Below, piece by piece: positions 24,566 through 36,626 of a stretch of DNA of 64,000 bases. This DNA is from Pomacea canaliculata (lineage: Eukaryota > Mollusca > Gastropoda > Architaenioglossa > Ampullariidae). Both the position numbers and the translations under genes were made by a program. The first letter of the stretch is position 1. Each line of letters begins with the position of its first letter. The notes below the pieces were generated by a model. The model saw nothing but the letters and a program-made list of their open reading frames with translations. It did no database searches and was not told the DNA's origin. Location: positions 7,679,525 to 7,743,524 of the forward strand of contig NC_037593.1 of the NCBI RefSeq assembly GCF_003073045.1, read 5' to 3'.

Positions 24566-25014
24566 CTTTTTTTCTAAAACTTTTTTAAGATGTGTGACAC
24601 TAAAAGAGTTATCTATCCAAAGTAACTTACATTCAGACCCGCATGACCGACAGCAAGTCATCGTAGGGTGTCCACCGTTCGGGTGTTAGGATAACACACA
24701 AAGATCTCCTACGAGCGAAGACGCCATAGGCCACGATCTGTACACACAAACACACAAACATACGCACACCACGTGTTCAAACAACTCCAATATGTATACA
24801 AAAATTGTTCTTTGATGCGAGCCACTTTCCCACGCGCGCGACACACACAACACTGTGTTTAACCTGGAGTGAGCGATAGAGTAGTAAGTTCAAGAACAAT
24901 TTCATTTACAATTGTTCCCATCTCACGTGGCTCTTCAAAAAACTATATGTGGACCGATCAGTAAGCGTAGATAGCGAATACTTTAGAATTTTGAAAAAAA
25001 AAAAACTGACTTAC
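24566..25014. other. Unshared spacer, no gene recognised
   Basis: Contains a degenerate ACACAC/ACACAA simple-repeat stretch (about 24735-24860). No coding, RNA or mobile-element signal. Confidence 0.4.
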
Positions 25015-25218
25015 TGGAGGAGACACGTAGTGAGCGTAGAGATCTTGGATGGGTCCTTGGGCCCATCGGTCTGTTACCGCGAAAGTCTGGACCACTTGTA
25101 CACGGGTGTGGCCAGCTGGGTGCAAAAGGGCCTCCACTTTTCTGTTCGCAGAAGCCATTTTCTTGTGGTACTTGACACAGTCCATAAGGAAAGTATTCGC
25201 TCGGGGATTGTCTCGAGT
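25015..25218 (-). CDS. Well-bounded internal exon of an unidentified gene
   Basis: On the reverse strand a clean acceptor (ATGTCAACTTTCAG) and a consensus donor (CCA|GTAAGT) bound exactly 204 bp, 68 codons in phase 0-0. It reads FLMDCVKYHKKMASANRKVE, then HTRVQVVQTFAVTDRW and DLYAHYVSPP. Balanced composition, aromatic/hydrophobic alternation and both splice sites support a real exon. A second reverse frame is also open but is Ser/Pro/Arg-rich. Neighbouring exons were not found within the surrounding rearranged DNA, so it may be an orphan exon left by the duplications. I do not recognise the family. Confidence 0.42.
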
Positions 25219-27500
25219 CTGAAAGTTGACATAATAAATGTTTTTTATAGAGCACGTTTCGCTGCTAGTAAGTGTGTTCAGGAGATTCAAGATAAGAGCA
25301 GCACGAGTAGGCAAACGTCTGGCGTTATAAGTAGGGGGAGAGAAGAGGGGAAAGAAGATAGAAAAAAGGATGAGACCGAGGATACTCACTGAAAGAGGTG
25401 GGGCTTGTTCAAATACGGCACTGCGAACGATGCACGGTTTTCAAAAGATAGAGTTAGAGAAGGAAAAGAAGTCGCTCTCTATCTCATATATAAGCGTGCT
25501 AGCGATGAAAGATCCATCATGAGCACACTAGAGAACCTACGGCTGTGGGTGTCACCACCTAAAACATTTGTTCTGGATCAGACCCCACGGCGAACGAAAC
25601 CGAAAAGAAAACACAGAAACGAGTGTAAGGAGTTGACCAGTATTTCAATGGCGTGGTTCCAGAAAGCAGCTGGCGCCAAGAGCTTGTTTACGAGATGGAT
25701 TGTCCACGAGCCAAAAATCATGAGGACTCTAAAACGGAGAATCAGGTCCAAGAATATCCTGCCCTGCGCCGGCGCCAGTGGGCTGAATCCGGTCGTGGCT
25801 TGGTGACGAGAGTCGCTTATTATTTCTGCTTCTACTGGGTAGCTTGTGAATGCCAAATGCCAAGTCCCCACCCACAGTTCACCCTCTCTCTCTCTAGAGT
25901 TTACCACCCACAAACAAACCCTTCAACCACCGTTTCATGACGGACCTTTCCTTATATACTAACGAGCTTATTCAGCTACAGGCAAAAGAATACACTAGTA
26001 AACACATGCTCACCCATCTGTGACAGCCAGCCACGTAGATGAACCTCTCATGACCGCGACGCCCTTCTTGCCACCTCGACCACCAGCGTTATCTCTATCT
26101 CTACTATCCTCTTACCAAGCCTCCACCGCCCGTTAATCGCAACTGACGACAAAGGAACGAGAAGCAGCGATGTACTTCATCTTCTCATTTAATACTCTCC
26201 CAGGGCTGGGGAAACGAAAATGATAACACAGAGGGTCAGATTAACCACTTCGAGCTAGCAAGACTCGGTTGTGCGGGCAAGAAACAGCGACGGAAGGTGT
26301 GTAACACGATGGGGAATCTTTTCTCGTATATATCTTGAGACTCGGTTATATAGGGGAAAAGCGTGCTCGTTTCTGACCTCTCTATATATATTCTCTCTAT
26401 TTTGGTGATGATGCTGAAGGTCCACCATTATCTCCGTGTATCGTCTTGACATTCTTCCACCCAATCCTCAAGTAGAGGTCACCACCATCCCGCCCTTTCA
26501 ACACTGTTCCTCAGCACAAGCGTCTAATATAGTACAAATATACTACCGTAGATTACTTCCAGGCTGCATGCAACCGAAGAAGTCCAAAATTTGGACTCAG
26601 TTAACTCTTTCAATCAGATTAATTACAAGACACAAGAGGAAAGCTCGCTATACGATCACACATGTCAGCCAAAAGACAGATGTACCTCCGCAGGAAAGAA
26701 AAATCGTTTATCTCCAGAGCTTGTAAACGTGTGGCTTAGCAACATCACTGTAATTTTTTTAAAACTTTGAAGCCACAAATTATATGCCCCACTTATAACA
26801 ACAGCATTTTTTTTAAACGGAAATAGGAGAGTATAGTTCCTTTTTCTCGATACATCTCTCAAACCCCACTCCCTCTCTTCAGAACTTCTTCAATTATTCG
26901 TGTGCGTGCAGCACATTCTTATTAGAGACTTAGGAGCAACACGTCACACCACACATTAGGTGACAAGGACAATCACAGAACAAGTTGAGAAAAGAGAACG
27001 GAAATCTCGCTAAAATAACCAGTGCATGAGCTGGCATCTAAATGGTGTCGCTTAAGAATGTCGCTCTCACGTGCCTTCCTGTCAGTGATCCCGAGACGAA
27101 ATGCTAGCTGCCTGATATTCGCCAGAAGCAGGCACGTGCACGACTGTCGCGACACTGGAAACTTCTCTGGTGCTCGTGCCTACTGTCTTTGGAACTGCTC
27201 GAGCTGATTGTTGATATGCACGCGGTCTTGTGGGCAGCGGTGATTGCATTAGTGATGCAGTGATACCTCTGCTTGTTATTAGAACATAATATAATAATAA
27301 TAATAATAAAGTTTTTATGCGATTTTCAATGATTACTTACAGCCCTTTATAGAAGTGATAGACAAACCTTTCCTCATAAGTGGAATCACAAACACCATGT
27401 AGCCATATTCGCATGTAACATAGTCAAGGTAAACACAGACGCAGGTTATGCACGCTCATGGTCAGGACAGGGTCGCAGTGAATTATAAGGATCTGTTTCT
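25219..27500. other. Mostly unshared DNA between duplication blocks
   Basis: Several open frames occur (e.g. 25405-25806 +, 133 codons, Arg/Lys-rich; 25578-25913 -), but none has a recognisable domain or a consistent splice pair. A short segment at about 26640-26740 matches part of A and B (11800-11900, 16400-16520). TAATAATAA repeats lie at about 27290-27310, with homology to A (about 12040-12290) until about 27510. Confidence 0.4.
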
Positions 27501-27539
27501 GAAACCTTTTTAGCATACCACAATTAAGTGATGTACATT

Positions 27540-28290
27540 GTGTGGAACAACATGCATGGTTTTCTTACATACTCCCAAATTTATAGCTAAAAATCTCCAC
27601 AAAGAGACATTTTTTGAGGGGATTGGCGGAAGGGTTCATGTTTTACATCTCTCCCTTCATTGCCTGCAAAATTTGACATGGTGCGAGTTTTTGTTTGACT
27701 CTCATGTCGTGCTACCCTACAATTTCCGAGGTGACTTTAGTATCAACAGTACGTCTACACTCTGACAAGACAGTTGTACCAGAAGTAACAGCCATGAGCA
27801 GTGTATTATAGAGTTTTGTTTGACACTTCTTCGCAGTCTGAACTTTGAGATGTACATCTGTAGGGTTGGTTTCCGTTCAATAGACACTCGGATCTTGTCC
27901 AAACCATACACAAGCTAACTCACAGGCTGAGGTATGTCAAAGACCGGAGTGTGCATCGTACATCAGTGGCTGCAGCAGAGGTGTTGTGGTATGCATTCTT
28001 ACATCTCTTCCCTCTTTTACCGGTCTCAAGCTTCGATCGTCATCAATTCTCGTACATGCTGGGATGTAGTGGAATTGTGTTTGTTTTAGTATTACAAGTA
28101 CGACAGTACTGTTGACCTCCTCGTCGCTCCTCATGAAGCATATAGGAAATTGTTTTTCGATGTTATATCCTTACAGATAATTATTGAGATAAAACATCAA
28201 TGTACATCCCACTCTCACTCTAACTCTCTCTTCACCACTTTGAACTGGTGCTGTGTAGAAAACGGAATGTCTAGTTTTAAAGGCCGAAGT
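27540..28290. repeat. Duplicated block continuous with 18990-19520 and inverted 18740-18900
   Basis: 27550-28100 matches 18990-19520 directly, and 28100-28270 matches 18740-18905 inverted. The block is uninterrupted here, so this is likely the older arrangement and 18.7-19.5 kb the rearranged one. Confidence 0.65.
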
Positions 28291-28309
28291 CGAAATGGGC
28301 GTGTTTTCA

Positions 28310-28990
28310 AATGGTTTCGCCCGTGCGAGGGAAGGTAGAGAGTACACGGGGTCAGTACCAGCGGTCAGTTTTCCCTAAATCTACCCTGGCCCCGAGGCAG
28401 GGTGGAGATCGCAAGCGATAAACCGAGCCATAAAACGTGTTTCTCAGCGAGTACTGGTGTTGGCATGTTAGAAAGCTGGAGTGAAAGCGTTTGCAGATGA
28501 ACATACTGTTCAGGGTTAGGACCGACAATTGAATGTATTCTCCATCAAATACAAAAATAGGGAGAAAGCAGATGAACAGCGGAAATGACACAAACACAAA
28601 GACAACCGCAGTTTTAAAACTTTATTTTGAATGCTTTCGTCTATCTGTTTATATCTCTCTATATCTTTCTTCATACTCATAAGGGATGATGATATTCAAT
28701 ATTTTCCCTGGTGACTGACATAGAAATATCTGTTTTGAGTGCAATGTTCGTATTTACAATATAGGCAACAATTACACTACCTGTAACACAGATTCCATCC
28801 ACCATCTACAACAGCGGGCCCCACGCGTTCCATATTTGTCTGTTGGGTGAGTACAGACAAGGTGAATAACATTGTAGGTCACGTGCATACACATTCAGTC
28901 TCGTGCACGCTGCTGGTCAAAGTGAAGATTTCAAAAATGGGTGGACATGTGCTGATCATGTTTGGTTGTCCTAACGGAGGATGACATGTG
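28310..28990. repeat. Inverted, diverged copy of the 43.8-43.2 kb U segment
   Basis: The reverse complement matches 43490-43850 (and 31000-31390), then about 43170-43370, with a gap between. It includes a degraded copy of segment Z. With the direct copies it forms long-range inverted repeats. Confidence 0.65.
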
Positions 28991-29559
28991 CAGCCAGGAG
29001 CACCACTGGTGTGGGTGCGAGAGGATGTAATGAAAGTATGAAATGCCTCAGATGCATCCATTCAAAAGGAAGTTCCTTCGCCGTACCTGGCAATTAAATA
29101 AGTTAGTGAGAACTAGAGTTGTAAGAAACATCGAAACGGAGAGGTGGACGTTGCTAAAAGTTATATAAAGTTGGGATAAAAAAAAAACTGGCACAAGTAG
29201 AAAAGCGAACCTCTGCAAGACTGGCGCCTCAGCTCGTGGACTTTCAGTGGTTCTGAATGTTGATCTAAATATGAGATGAAAGGGGGATCGAAGGTGGTTT
29301 TGAAACTGTGTAAAATAATTAAACGATTTCAGTTGCAACTATATTTAGCAATAAAACGCCTTTCTCAGCCGACTAGTACTTGATGTAGGGTCTAAGAAAG
29401 TGAGGCGAAACGCTTCTATCTGAACATACTGTCTTCCTTCACATCTTTCTTTTTTCATAAGGAGGGGATAATAATATTTAATACTTTCAGTTCATTGCTG
29501 TTCAGCTTGGAAACCGTTTCACTTCAGCTTTCGACCGGGCAACACAAGTACTCAGCTCA

Positions 29560-30480
29560 GAAGACATTGCTTGCTAGGCGAATGTAGAGCCAGTTGACAG
29601 TAGGTTCACATAGAAGCGTTTCGCCTCATCGCTCAGCACCCTGCGGCGTAAGATGGGTCGGGTAGGAAGACGTTTTATGGCCAGGCCACTCGGCGGTGCC
29701 GTCTGATCTCTACCCCGCCTTTGTCCAGGTAAGTAGTAATTTGAGACGACTGGAACAACAAATAGTCAGCACCGCGTGTACTCCTACATTCCCGTGCACG
29801 GGCGAGTACCACTGTCTTTTCCTCCGGACACAAAACTTCGGCCTTTAAGCAATGATTACCTAGAGTATGGGTTCCGGTCAACTGTGAAGTGGGCAGCAGG
29901 CACCACAGTGGCCTCCGACTGTCGCTATCGTCTAGCTACTCGTTACACCCGACACCGAGCCAGTCGGGGCAACGAAAAACTACGTCACCCGTTACGTAAG
30001 CGAAGGCTAACAATTCCCCCACGGCTCACCATAGACCGTACCTGTAATCACGAACTACAAGCGAAAATATATTGATACCCTTATGAGGAAATAAAAATAA
30101 AAGATATAGAGAAAGAAAAAAAAAAAAGCAAAGGTTGAAATTTATTCAGTCTGTCTTTATGTTGTTTGATCATTTTGCGCTGGTTCATCCTTCTCTCCTT
30201 TGTGTATTCTTTTTTCTCTGTTTGTGGAGAATAATCCAGTCCTAACCTGATGGTATGTTACATATAGAAGTTATTTCACCTTAGCGCTCAAACCTCAAGC
30301 AAGGACTGGCTCGGGTGAGGGAAGACTTTTAATTGCCAGAACTAGGTCGGTCGGTGGCCTGTGTCTCTACCGCCTTTTTTGTGCGGGTAGTAATTGGAGA
30401 CGATTGGCCGCTAGCAGTCCGCAAATAATACAATCTGGAAGTATAAGCTGTAAATGTGCGATAAAATCGAAAGGAAAAGG
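29560..30480. repeat. Mosaic of inverted A/B-end sequence and a GTTTCGCCTCA-type repeat
   Basis: 29860-30240 is the inverted counterpart of 13760-14100 and 18370-18720. A block with CTCAGCACC or CTCAAACC, then GGACTGG, ATTGCCAG and TCGGCGGTG appears at 19570-19720, 29625-29760 and 30285-30430. Confidence 0.6.
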
Positions 30481-32077
30481 TAGAGGGGCAGAGCTTGTAT
30501 AGACAACCTCGCGGTGTCTAGTTTGGCTCTGGTGTGTGTTGAATTTTGGACAACCCATTATAAAATGGCGGGTAAGAGAGGGAAGAAAGAGCAACAATAA
30601 CTAACAACAAAGTATAGTTTGCAACTGGAAAATTCATCTATAATTTTATTTGCAGCACAAGTTCTCAAACTCTACTTTACAGATAATATATGTCGCTAGG
30701 ACAACCAACAGATGATCGTACATGTCCACCATTTTTTTGGGAAATTCTTCACTTGGAGTGAAATCGAGGTGCACGAGACTGAATGTGTATGAACGTGATC
30801 TACAATGTCATCACTTGTCGTACTCACCAACAGACAAACATATGGCGCTATTGTTTGGTGAATAGGCTTTGTGTTATCACGGTGTGAATTGTTGGCCATT
30901 TTGTTAAGGTACGAACCTATTGGCCACTGTCCAACAGACAGATTGTACTGATTTGTCAGTCACCAGAGGATTAAACTGAAAATATGTGAAGAATCATCAT
31001 CCTTATGAGAGCAAAGATATGCGAGAGATAAAGACAGATAGGACGAAAGCAATAAAAATAAAGTTTTAAATTCGTTGTATTTGTGTTTGTGGCATTTCCA
31101 TTGTCATCTTTTCTTCCTTATTTTTTTTCTCTATTAATGGAGCATACATTAAATTGCGGTCTAACCACTGACAGCATGTTTCAGTTGCAAACCGTTTCAT
31201 TTTATTTCTAAATTCGTCGCCAACACACAAGTTACGTTCGGTTGAGAAAGACGTCTTTTTATTGCTCGTTTAGTTTCCGCTGTGATCTTCGGACCAGGGT
31301 AGCATTAGTGGAAAACTGACCGCTGGTAAAAGAGTTTAGCAACTGTGTATCATTCTTCCCTGGCACAGGCGAGACACCATTTTAAACACGCTTACAAGAA
31401 ATCGGAAAGACAGCGATGAGAGAGAGAGAGATAAACTAAGTTTTTTAAGATATTGTTGGTACATCAACTTGTGAACATTCCTGTATGTACTCTTTTGTTT
31501 ACATTCTTTATTTCATACTGAGTGATTGTGTTGTATGAGGCAAATGTGAATGTATGTGGTTTCAGAAAGTTATCATTGCGCGACTCTGAGCCACAATACG
31601 AACCATTTACAGCGGTCAGCGGCCTCTAATGCAGCATCACAATCTTCAATCACATCTTTGCCAGCACAATGAAGTATTATTATGTAGAACATAAATAACG
31701 TATAAGCATTAATTTATTTGAATATTTCCAATTATAGATTTCATAAAGAGCATGCGGTCATGTACCATATATCTTTTATTACAAAATAGTAAAGACTTCT
31801 ATGGACTTCTATAGTAATCAACTGTCCGCCGCATCCCCTCACTCCTGATTATTTTTTATTATAAACTCTTAAAGTTTCTAGATGCAACAGAAAATGCAGG
31901 TGTAATATATTAGTGCATGTGACTTGCCTCGTAACAATACATTCTATGCATGTAGGTAAGAAATGAAGTCTACTTTTATTTCTAATCTGTCTAAAGAATT
32001 TTAAGAGCGTTTTGTGGCGTGTGGTGTATGAGACCAAAGTAAGCAGGGACTCAAAATACATAAGTTGACTTCCTTCT

Positions 32078-32257
32078 TGTTGTGTTATTGGTTTGTGGGT
32101 ATTAAGGTGGCACTCATAAACTGTCCAGTTAGAAAACACACAAGAGACACGCTTCATGTCGGCTTCCGCCCCAAGTATATTGAATCTCTTAACCGGAACT
32201 AAACTTTTACGGATTGTTCATTTTGGGAATAAGGCCGAACAATTGCCTTATGTCACA
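32078..32257 (-). repeat. 3' LTR of gypsy copy 2
   Basis: About 180 bp, reverse complement of the 2481-2661 LTR with scattered differences. Flanked on the left by CTTCT. Confidence 0.9.
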
Positions 32258-35200
32258 CCTTTCTTTAAAATGGACATTGTTTCAATATAACTTAATTAAC
32301 ATTAATTTTAATATTCTTGAATTTCCTATTCAAGTCTATGTGCGTTTGATTCGAGTCAATCATTTCAAGTCAAGTCTCTGTGGGATCTTGATGATGCGAC
32401 CACTCTTGGTAGTCTTGACAGGGCTGGTCTGGAGGAGCGATGACTTTGGACGCTGGCACCTTCTGGCTGCGGCTCCTGGACATGGCTCTGGATTGGCAAC
32501 AGGATGTCTGGATCGTCTGAGTGTGTACCAGACAAGGGGTCGAGATCCTCTTCGGACTTTGGGTTTGTTGGAATAAGGACGACTAAGAGTCTTAATGGGA
32601 TAGGTCTGGGATTCTCGGGATTGAGATCTCTGGGAATCAAAGACGGCGGTTGCGTCGTTGGCGACGTAGGGAGTCTCTACCTCATATGACCTGTTGGAAG
32701 AACTTGATGATTGTCCCTGGTGTCCTGGGTTGGCTTCACCCAAACTGGCTGACCTGGTTCCAACTCAGCGGCTGGTCTGGCAGCGGTGTGCTCTGTCGAA
32801 GTTCTGTTTATATTTCAATTCTGCATCTCGTCTTTCTTATGAAAGTCCTTCCTTTCTTTTCCTTTTCTCGGAAACTGAGATGGTATTGTGGGGACATGGT
32901 GCGTAGTCTTCTCCCGAACAACAGTTCTGCTGACTGAGACCTTGCTGAAGTGGCGTAGCGCGATATGTGAGAATCGCTAAATAAGGATCATCTGCCTTCT
33001 TCAGATTGATTTCACAGTTTGAACGGCGCGTTCGGCTTCGCCATTCGCTTGTGGATAGTACGGGCTGCTTGTTGTGTGTGAGTGAACTCGTACTGTTGAG
33101 CGAACGTTTGGAACTGCTTGCTGGAGAACTGCGGCCGTTGTCTGAGATGACGATTTGTGGAATTCCATGGCGGGAAATATGCTCTTAACATGGTTGATGA
33201 CTGTTCCGCGAAGTATTCTTCAGTGTGCCAACTCAATATAACGTGAATAATAGTCACCACTAGTAAGTACTGTTCTTTTTCAGTTCAAAGATGTCCATGC
33301 CAACTTCTGCCAAGGGAATGCTGGTGTGACAGAGGGAATGAGTGGCTCAGGGGAATTGGCCTCTCCTTGAATGCAAATTGTGCACTTCTGTACCATGGAC
33401 TCTATCTGCTTAGAAAGCTTTGGCCACCAACGCTCTCTCTGGCCAGGCACGACATTTTACGATGCCTTGATGTCCAATGTGAAGTCTGTGGAGATTCTGT
33501 TCTCAGTACTTCAGGGATGATCAGTCTTGATCTGTAGAGAAGAAGTCCATCATGTTCTGTGACTTCTGAAACGTACTGTCCAAAACGCTTTCAGTTCTTC
33601 ATGTTCTGGACTAGAACGTGGCCATCCATTGTGGAGATAATACAGCACTGTCTTTACAAACAGTATCTCTTGCAGTCTCGTTCTTGATTTCTTCGATGCG
33701 TTTTTTCACTCGCTGGCAGCTCTGAATCACTTGCTTGATGAAGATCTCTTCCTCTTCACTTCTCTCATCTGTCTGAGCGTTTCTGCTGGGGCTCGTGAGA
33801 GTGTGTCAGCAGTCACGATTCTTGCTTTTGTGTAGACAATGTTGTACTTGAACCTCATCAGGCGCATGCGGAATCTCTGAATTCTCGGAGGTAGATCTTC
33901 AGGTTCTTTGTTTTCAGTAGAGCCAATAATGGCTTGGTGTCGTTTCGATTGTCAGATCACGAAGTCCTGTGATGTAGTCACAGAACTTTTCAACGCCCAA
34001 GTCACTGCGAGTGCTTCACGCTCAACTTGCGCGTACCTGCGCTCAGTTTCCGTCATACTTCTTGAAGCGTAGAAAACTGGCTTGAGGTGACCATCTGACT
34101 GTTTCTGAAGTAATACTGCACCGAGACCGAAGATGAAGCATCTGTTTGAGACGACGGTCGTTTTGTCAGTACCATAGTGTGCCAACACTGGAGCTTCAGT
34201 CAGCTGTTTCTTAATCTTCTCAAACGAGGTTTCTGAGCAGTGTCCAACACCACTCTATGTTTTTCTTGAGCAGTCACGTAGCGGTTTGCTGTCGTTTGCG
34301 AGGTTAGGGCCTGCAAACTTCGCAACGTGGTTAACCATTCCTAACAATCTTCTGAGATCAGAAATGTTGTCTGGCTTGGGAAAAATTCTTCACAGCAGAA
34401 CAGTTTCTCTGGGTCGATGGCGATCCATCTTTCGATATGATGTGCCCGAGAAAGGATATCTTCTCTCTTTGGCAAACTGGCACTTCTCGTCGTTCAGGGT
34501 AATGCCCGCTTCTTGAAGCGTCGACAATCACTTTCTTCAAGTAAACGATCATGTTCTTGCTTGTTCTTACCGAAAATGAGCAGGTCGTCAATGTCACAAA
34601 TCACATTTTCATGGTTCGTCAGAAGTTGAGACATTCGTCGTTGAAATACTTCTGGCCCTGAACTTATCCCGAAGGGTAAGCGTGTATAACAGTACCTTCC
34701 AAAAGGTGTGATGAAGGTTGTTAACTCCTGACTTCCTTCATCCAGTGGAAGTTGATGGAAACCCTTTTTGCAATCAAGCTTTGTGAACATTTTTGCTCCT
34801 GACAGCTGGGCTAACAGTTCATCTGTTGACGGTAACGGGTAGTTCTCTCTGCGAACTGCTTCATTTAGTTTGCTCAGATCGACGCAGATTCTGACTCTTT
34901 CGTCGCTTTTGGGCACCACTACTATTGGGGCGCACCAATCACTGGGCTTGGTGACTGTGCGAATCCTCCCTGTTCTTCAAGTGATCCAATTCTGCCTTGA
35001 CTTTCTGTTTCAAGGGCAAAGGTAGCGTCTGGAGCTGCTACTGCATATGGAACAGCTTGTTCTTTCAGACGAATCTTGTAAGGATCTTGTAGACTTCCTA
35101 GTCCTCTGAAAAGTTTGGGAATTCTTCCTTGTACGTTTTTCGTGGTCCTCTATAACTGTGTTGATTCTCTCAATCAACTTCAAAGCTGTAATGGCTGGTC

Positions 35201-36445
35201 GACCTAGCAATGGTTCTTCAAGTGTTTTACGACATACACATCTGCAGTGCAGAGACATTCTTGTATGTCAGTTTTGCATTGAACATGCCTTCCACAGCTA
35301 TTCAACACGACCTGGACCAATACAGTTTCTTGCGCACCTTCTGCATGGTCGCTTGGCTGCTGGAACTGCGGTCTGAGGTACGACGGTAACATCAGCTCCG
35401 GTGTCAAGCTTAAACATATTCTCTGTGTCTTCCATCAGGAGACTGACTTTCCAAGGATCTGTTGTCACACTGCCTACAATCATACCATGTAAGCTTCTTC
35501 GTCTTCTTCTTCTCTTCACTGTGTGAATCGTAGAAGAACCTGAAGAGCGACAGACTGCAGCGTAGTGACCAAATCTTGGAACATTTTCTGCATTTAGCGT
35601 TCTTTGCAGGACAACATCTCTGTTGTGGGACCTTTTCCGCATCTAGAGCATGGCTTAGTCTCTGGTTTCCCCGAAGGCCTGGCTTCGTACCGCAACGAAC
35701 TTTTCGCTGACCTTTCTGAATCTTGTTGATGTTTTCTCAACTGTACTTTCTCGCTGTTGCTTGCCAACATCGAGTGTGCTTGAGTCTTGGACGTCTCATG
35801 AGCTCTGCAAATTTCTATTGCTTTCTGGAAGCTTGAGTGTTTTCTTCTGCAACAATTTTTCACGCATAGTGTCATCTTGAACACCGATCACAAGTCTGTC
35901 ACGAATCATGCGGTCAACATCTTTGAAATCACATGATTTTGCTAACTTGCGTGAAAACTGCGACGTAAGTATCAACTGACTCATCCATGTTTTGGTTTCG
36001 GCTATGAACTTGTAGCTCTCATACATCTATGTGTGCTACCCAAACAAAAGTCGTTGAACTTGTCGATGACAGTCTGAATATCTTTGTCGTTCTCCCCTTC
36101 TGCAAAGGATAATCCTTCATAGATTTTGTGCGTCCTCACCAATGCAAGCTAATAGAACTGCACAACGATAAGCCTGAATCTTCTTTATCAAGGCGCGTAG
36201 CTACCTCATAGTTCTGCACTGACGAATAAATTTTTTTCCAATTTACTTCAATGTTAGAAGACAAATCCAGCTTTGAGGGAACAGGAACGTTTGCAGTGAG
36301 TGTGTCTCTGATGTGTCTCCGCCATCTTGCGAGAAATGTCACTTTGCGAACGTACGACGCAATATTCAAAATGAGAAAAACGTGCCACCTGAAAGTTTCT
36401 GGAGAAATCACACAGCTAGCACTTTGCTGCTCACTTCTGACACCA

Positions 36446-36626
36446 TGTTGTGTTATTGGTTTGTGGGTATTAGAAGGGTGGCACTCATTAAACTGTCCAG
36501 TTAGAAAACACAAGAGACAGCTTCTTGTCGGCTCCCGCCAAGTATATTTTGAATCTCTTAACCGGAACTAAACCTTTTACGGATTGTTCATTTTGGGAAT
36601 AAGGCCAACACTTGCCTTATGTCACA
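36446..36626 (-). repeat. 5' LTR of gypsy copy 2
   Basis: 181 bp, adjoining on its left the reverse of the primer-binding region (CTTCTGACACCA) and on its right the target duplication CTTCT. Confidence 0.9.

Larger units (their letters stand above)
32078..36626 (-). mobile_element. Ty3/gypsy LTR retrotransposon, copy 2 (broken)
   Basis: Same family as 2481-7075, in reverse orientation. LTRs lie at 32078-32257 (3') and 36446-36626 (5'), and target duplications CTTCT at 32073-32077 and 36627-36631. Parts from right to left: gag-like (about 35600-36400) with CCHC knuckles (about 35550-35660), protease (about 35390), reverse transcriptase (about 34550-35000), RNase H (about 33790-34180) and integrase (about 32700-33500). 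The two LTRs differ at several positions, mostly one-base length differences, so it looks older or less accurately assembled than copy 1. The coding region is broken, with perhaps ten or so breaks. The unoccupied target site is visible at 40192-40196 and 44534-44538. Confidence 0.93.

Noticed and set aside
24949-25392. 147-codon forward frame over the orphan exon
   Set aside because: It is the antisense shadow of the better supported reverse-strand exon 25015-25218 and has no recognisable protein features.
30561-30575. ATGGCGG|GTAAGAG start-plus-donor motif in U1
   Set aside because: The equivalent positions in U2 and U3 do not keep the ATG, and no following exon was found.
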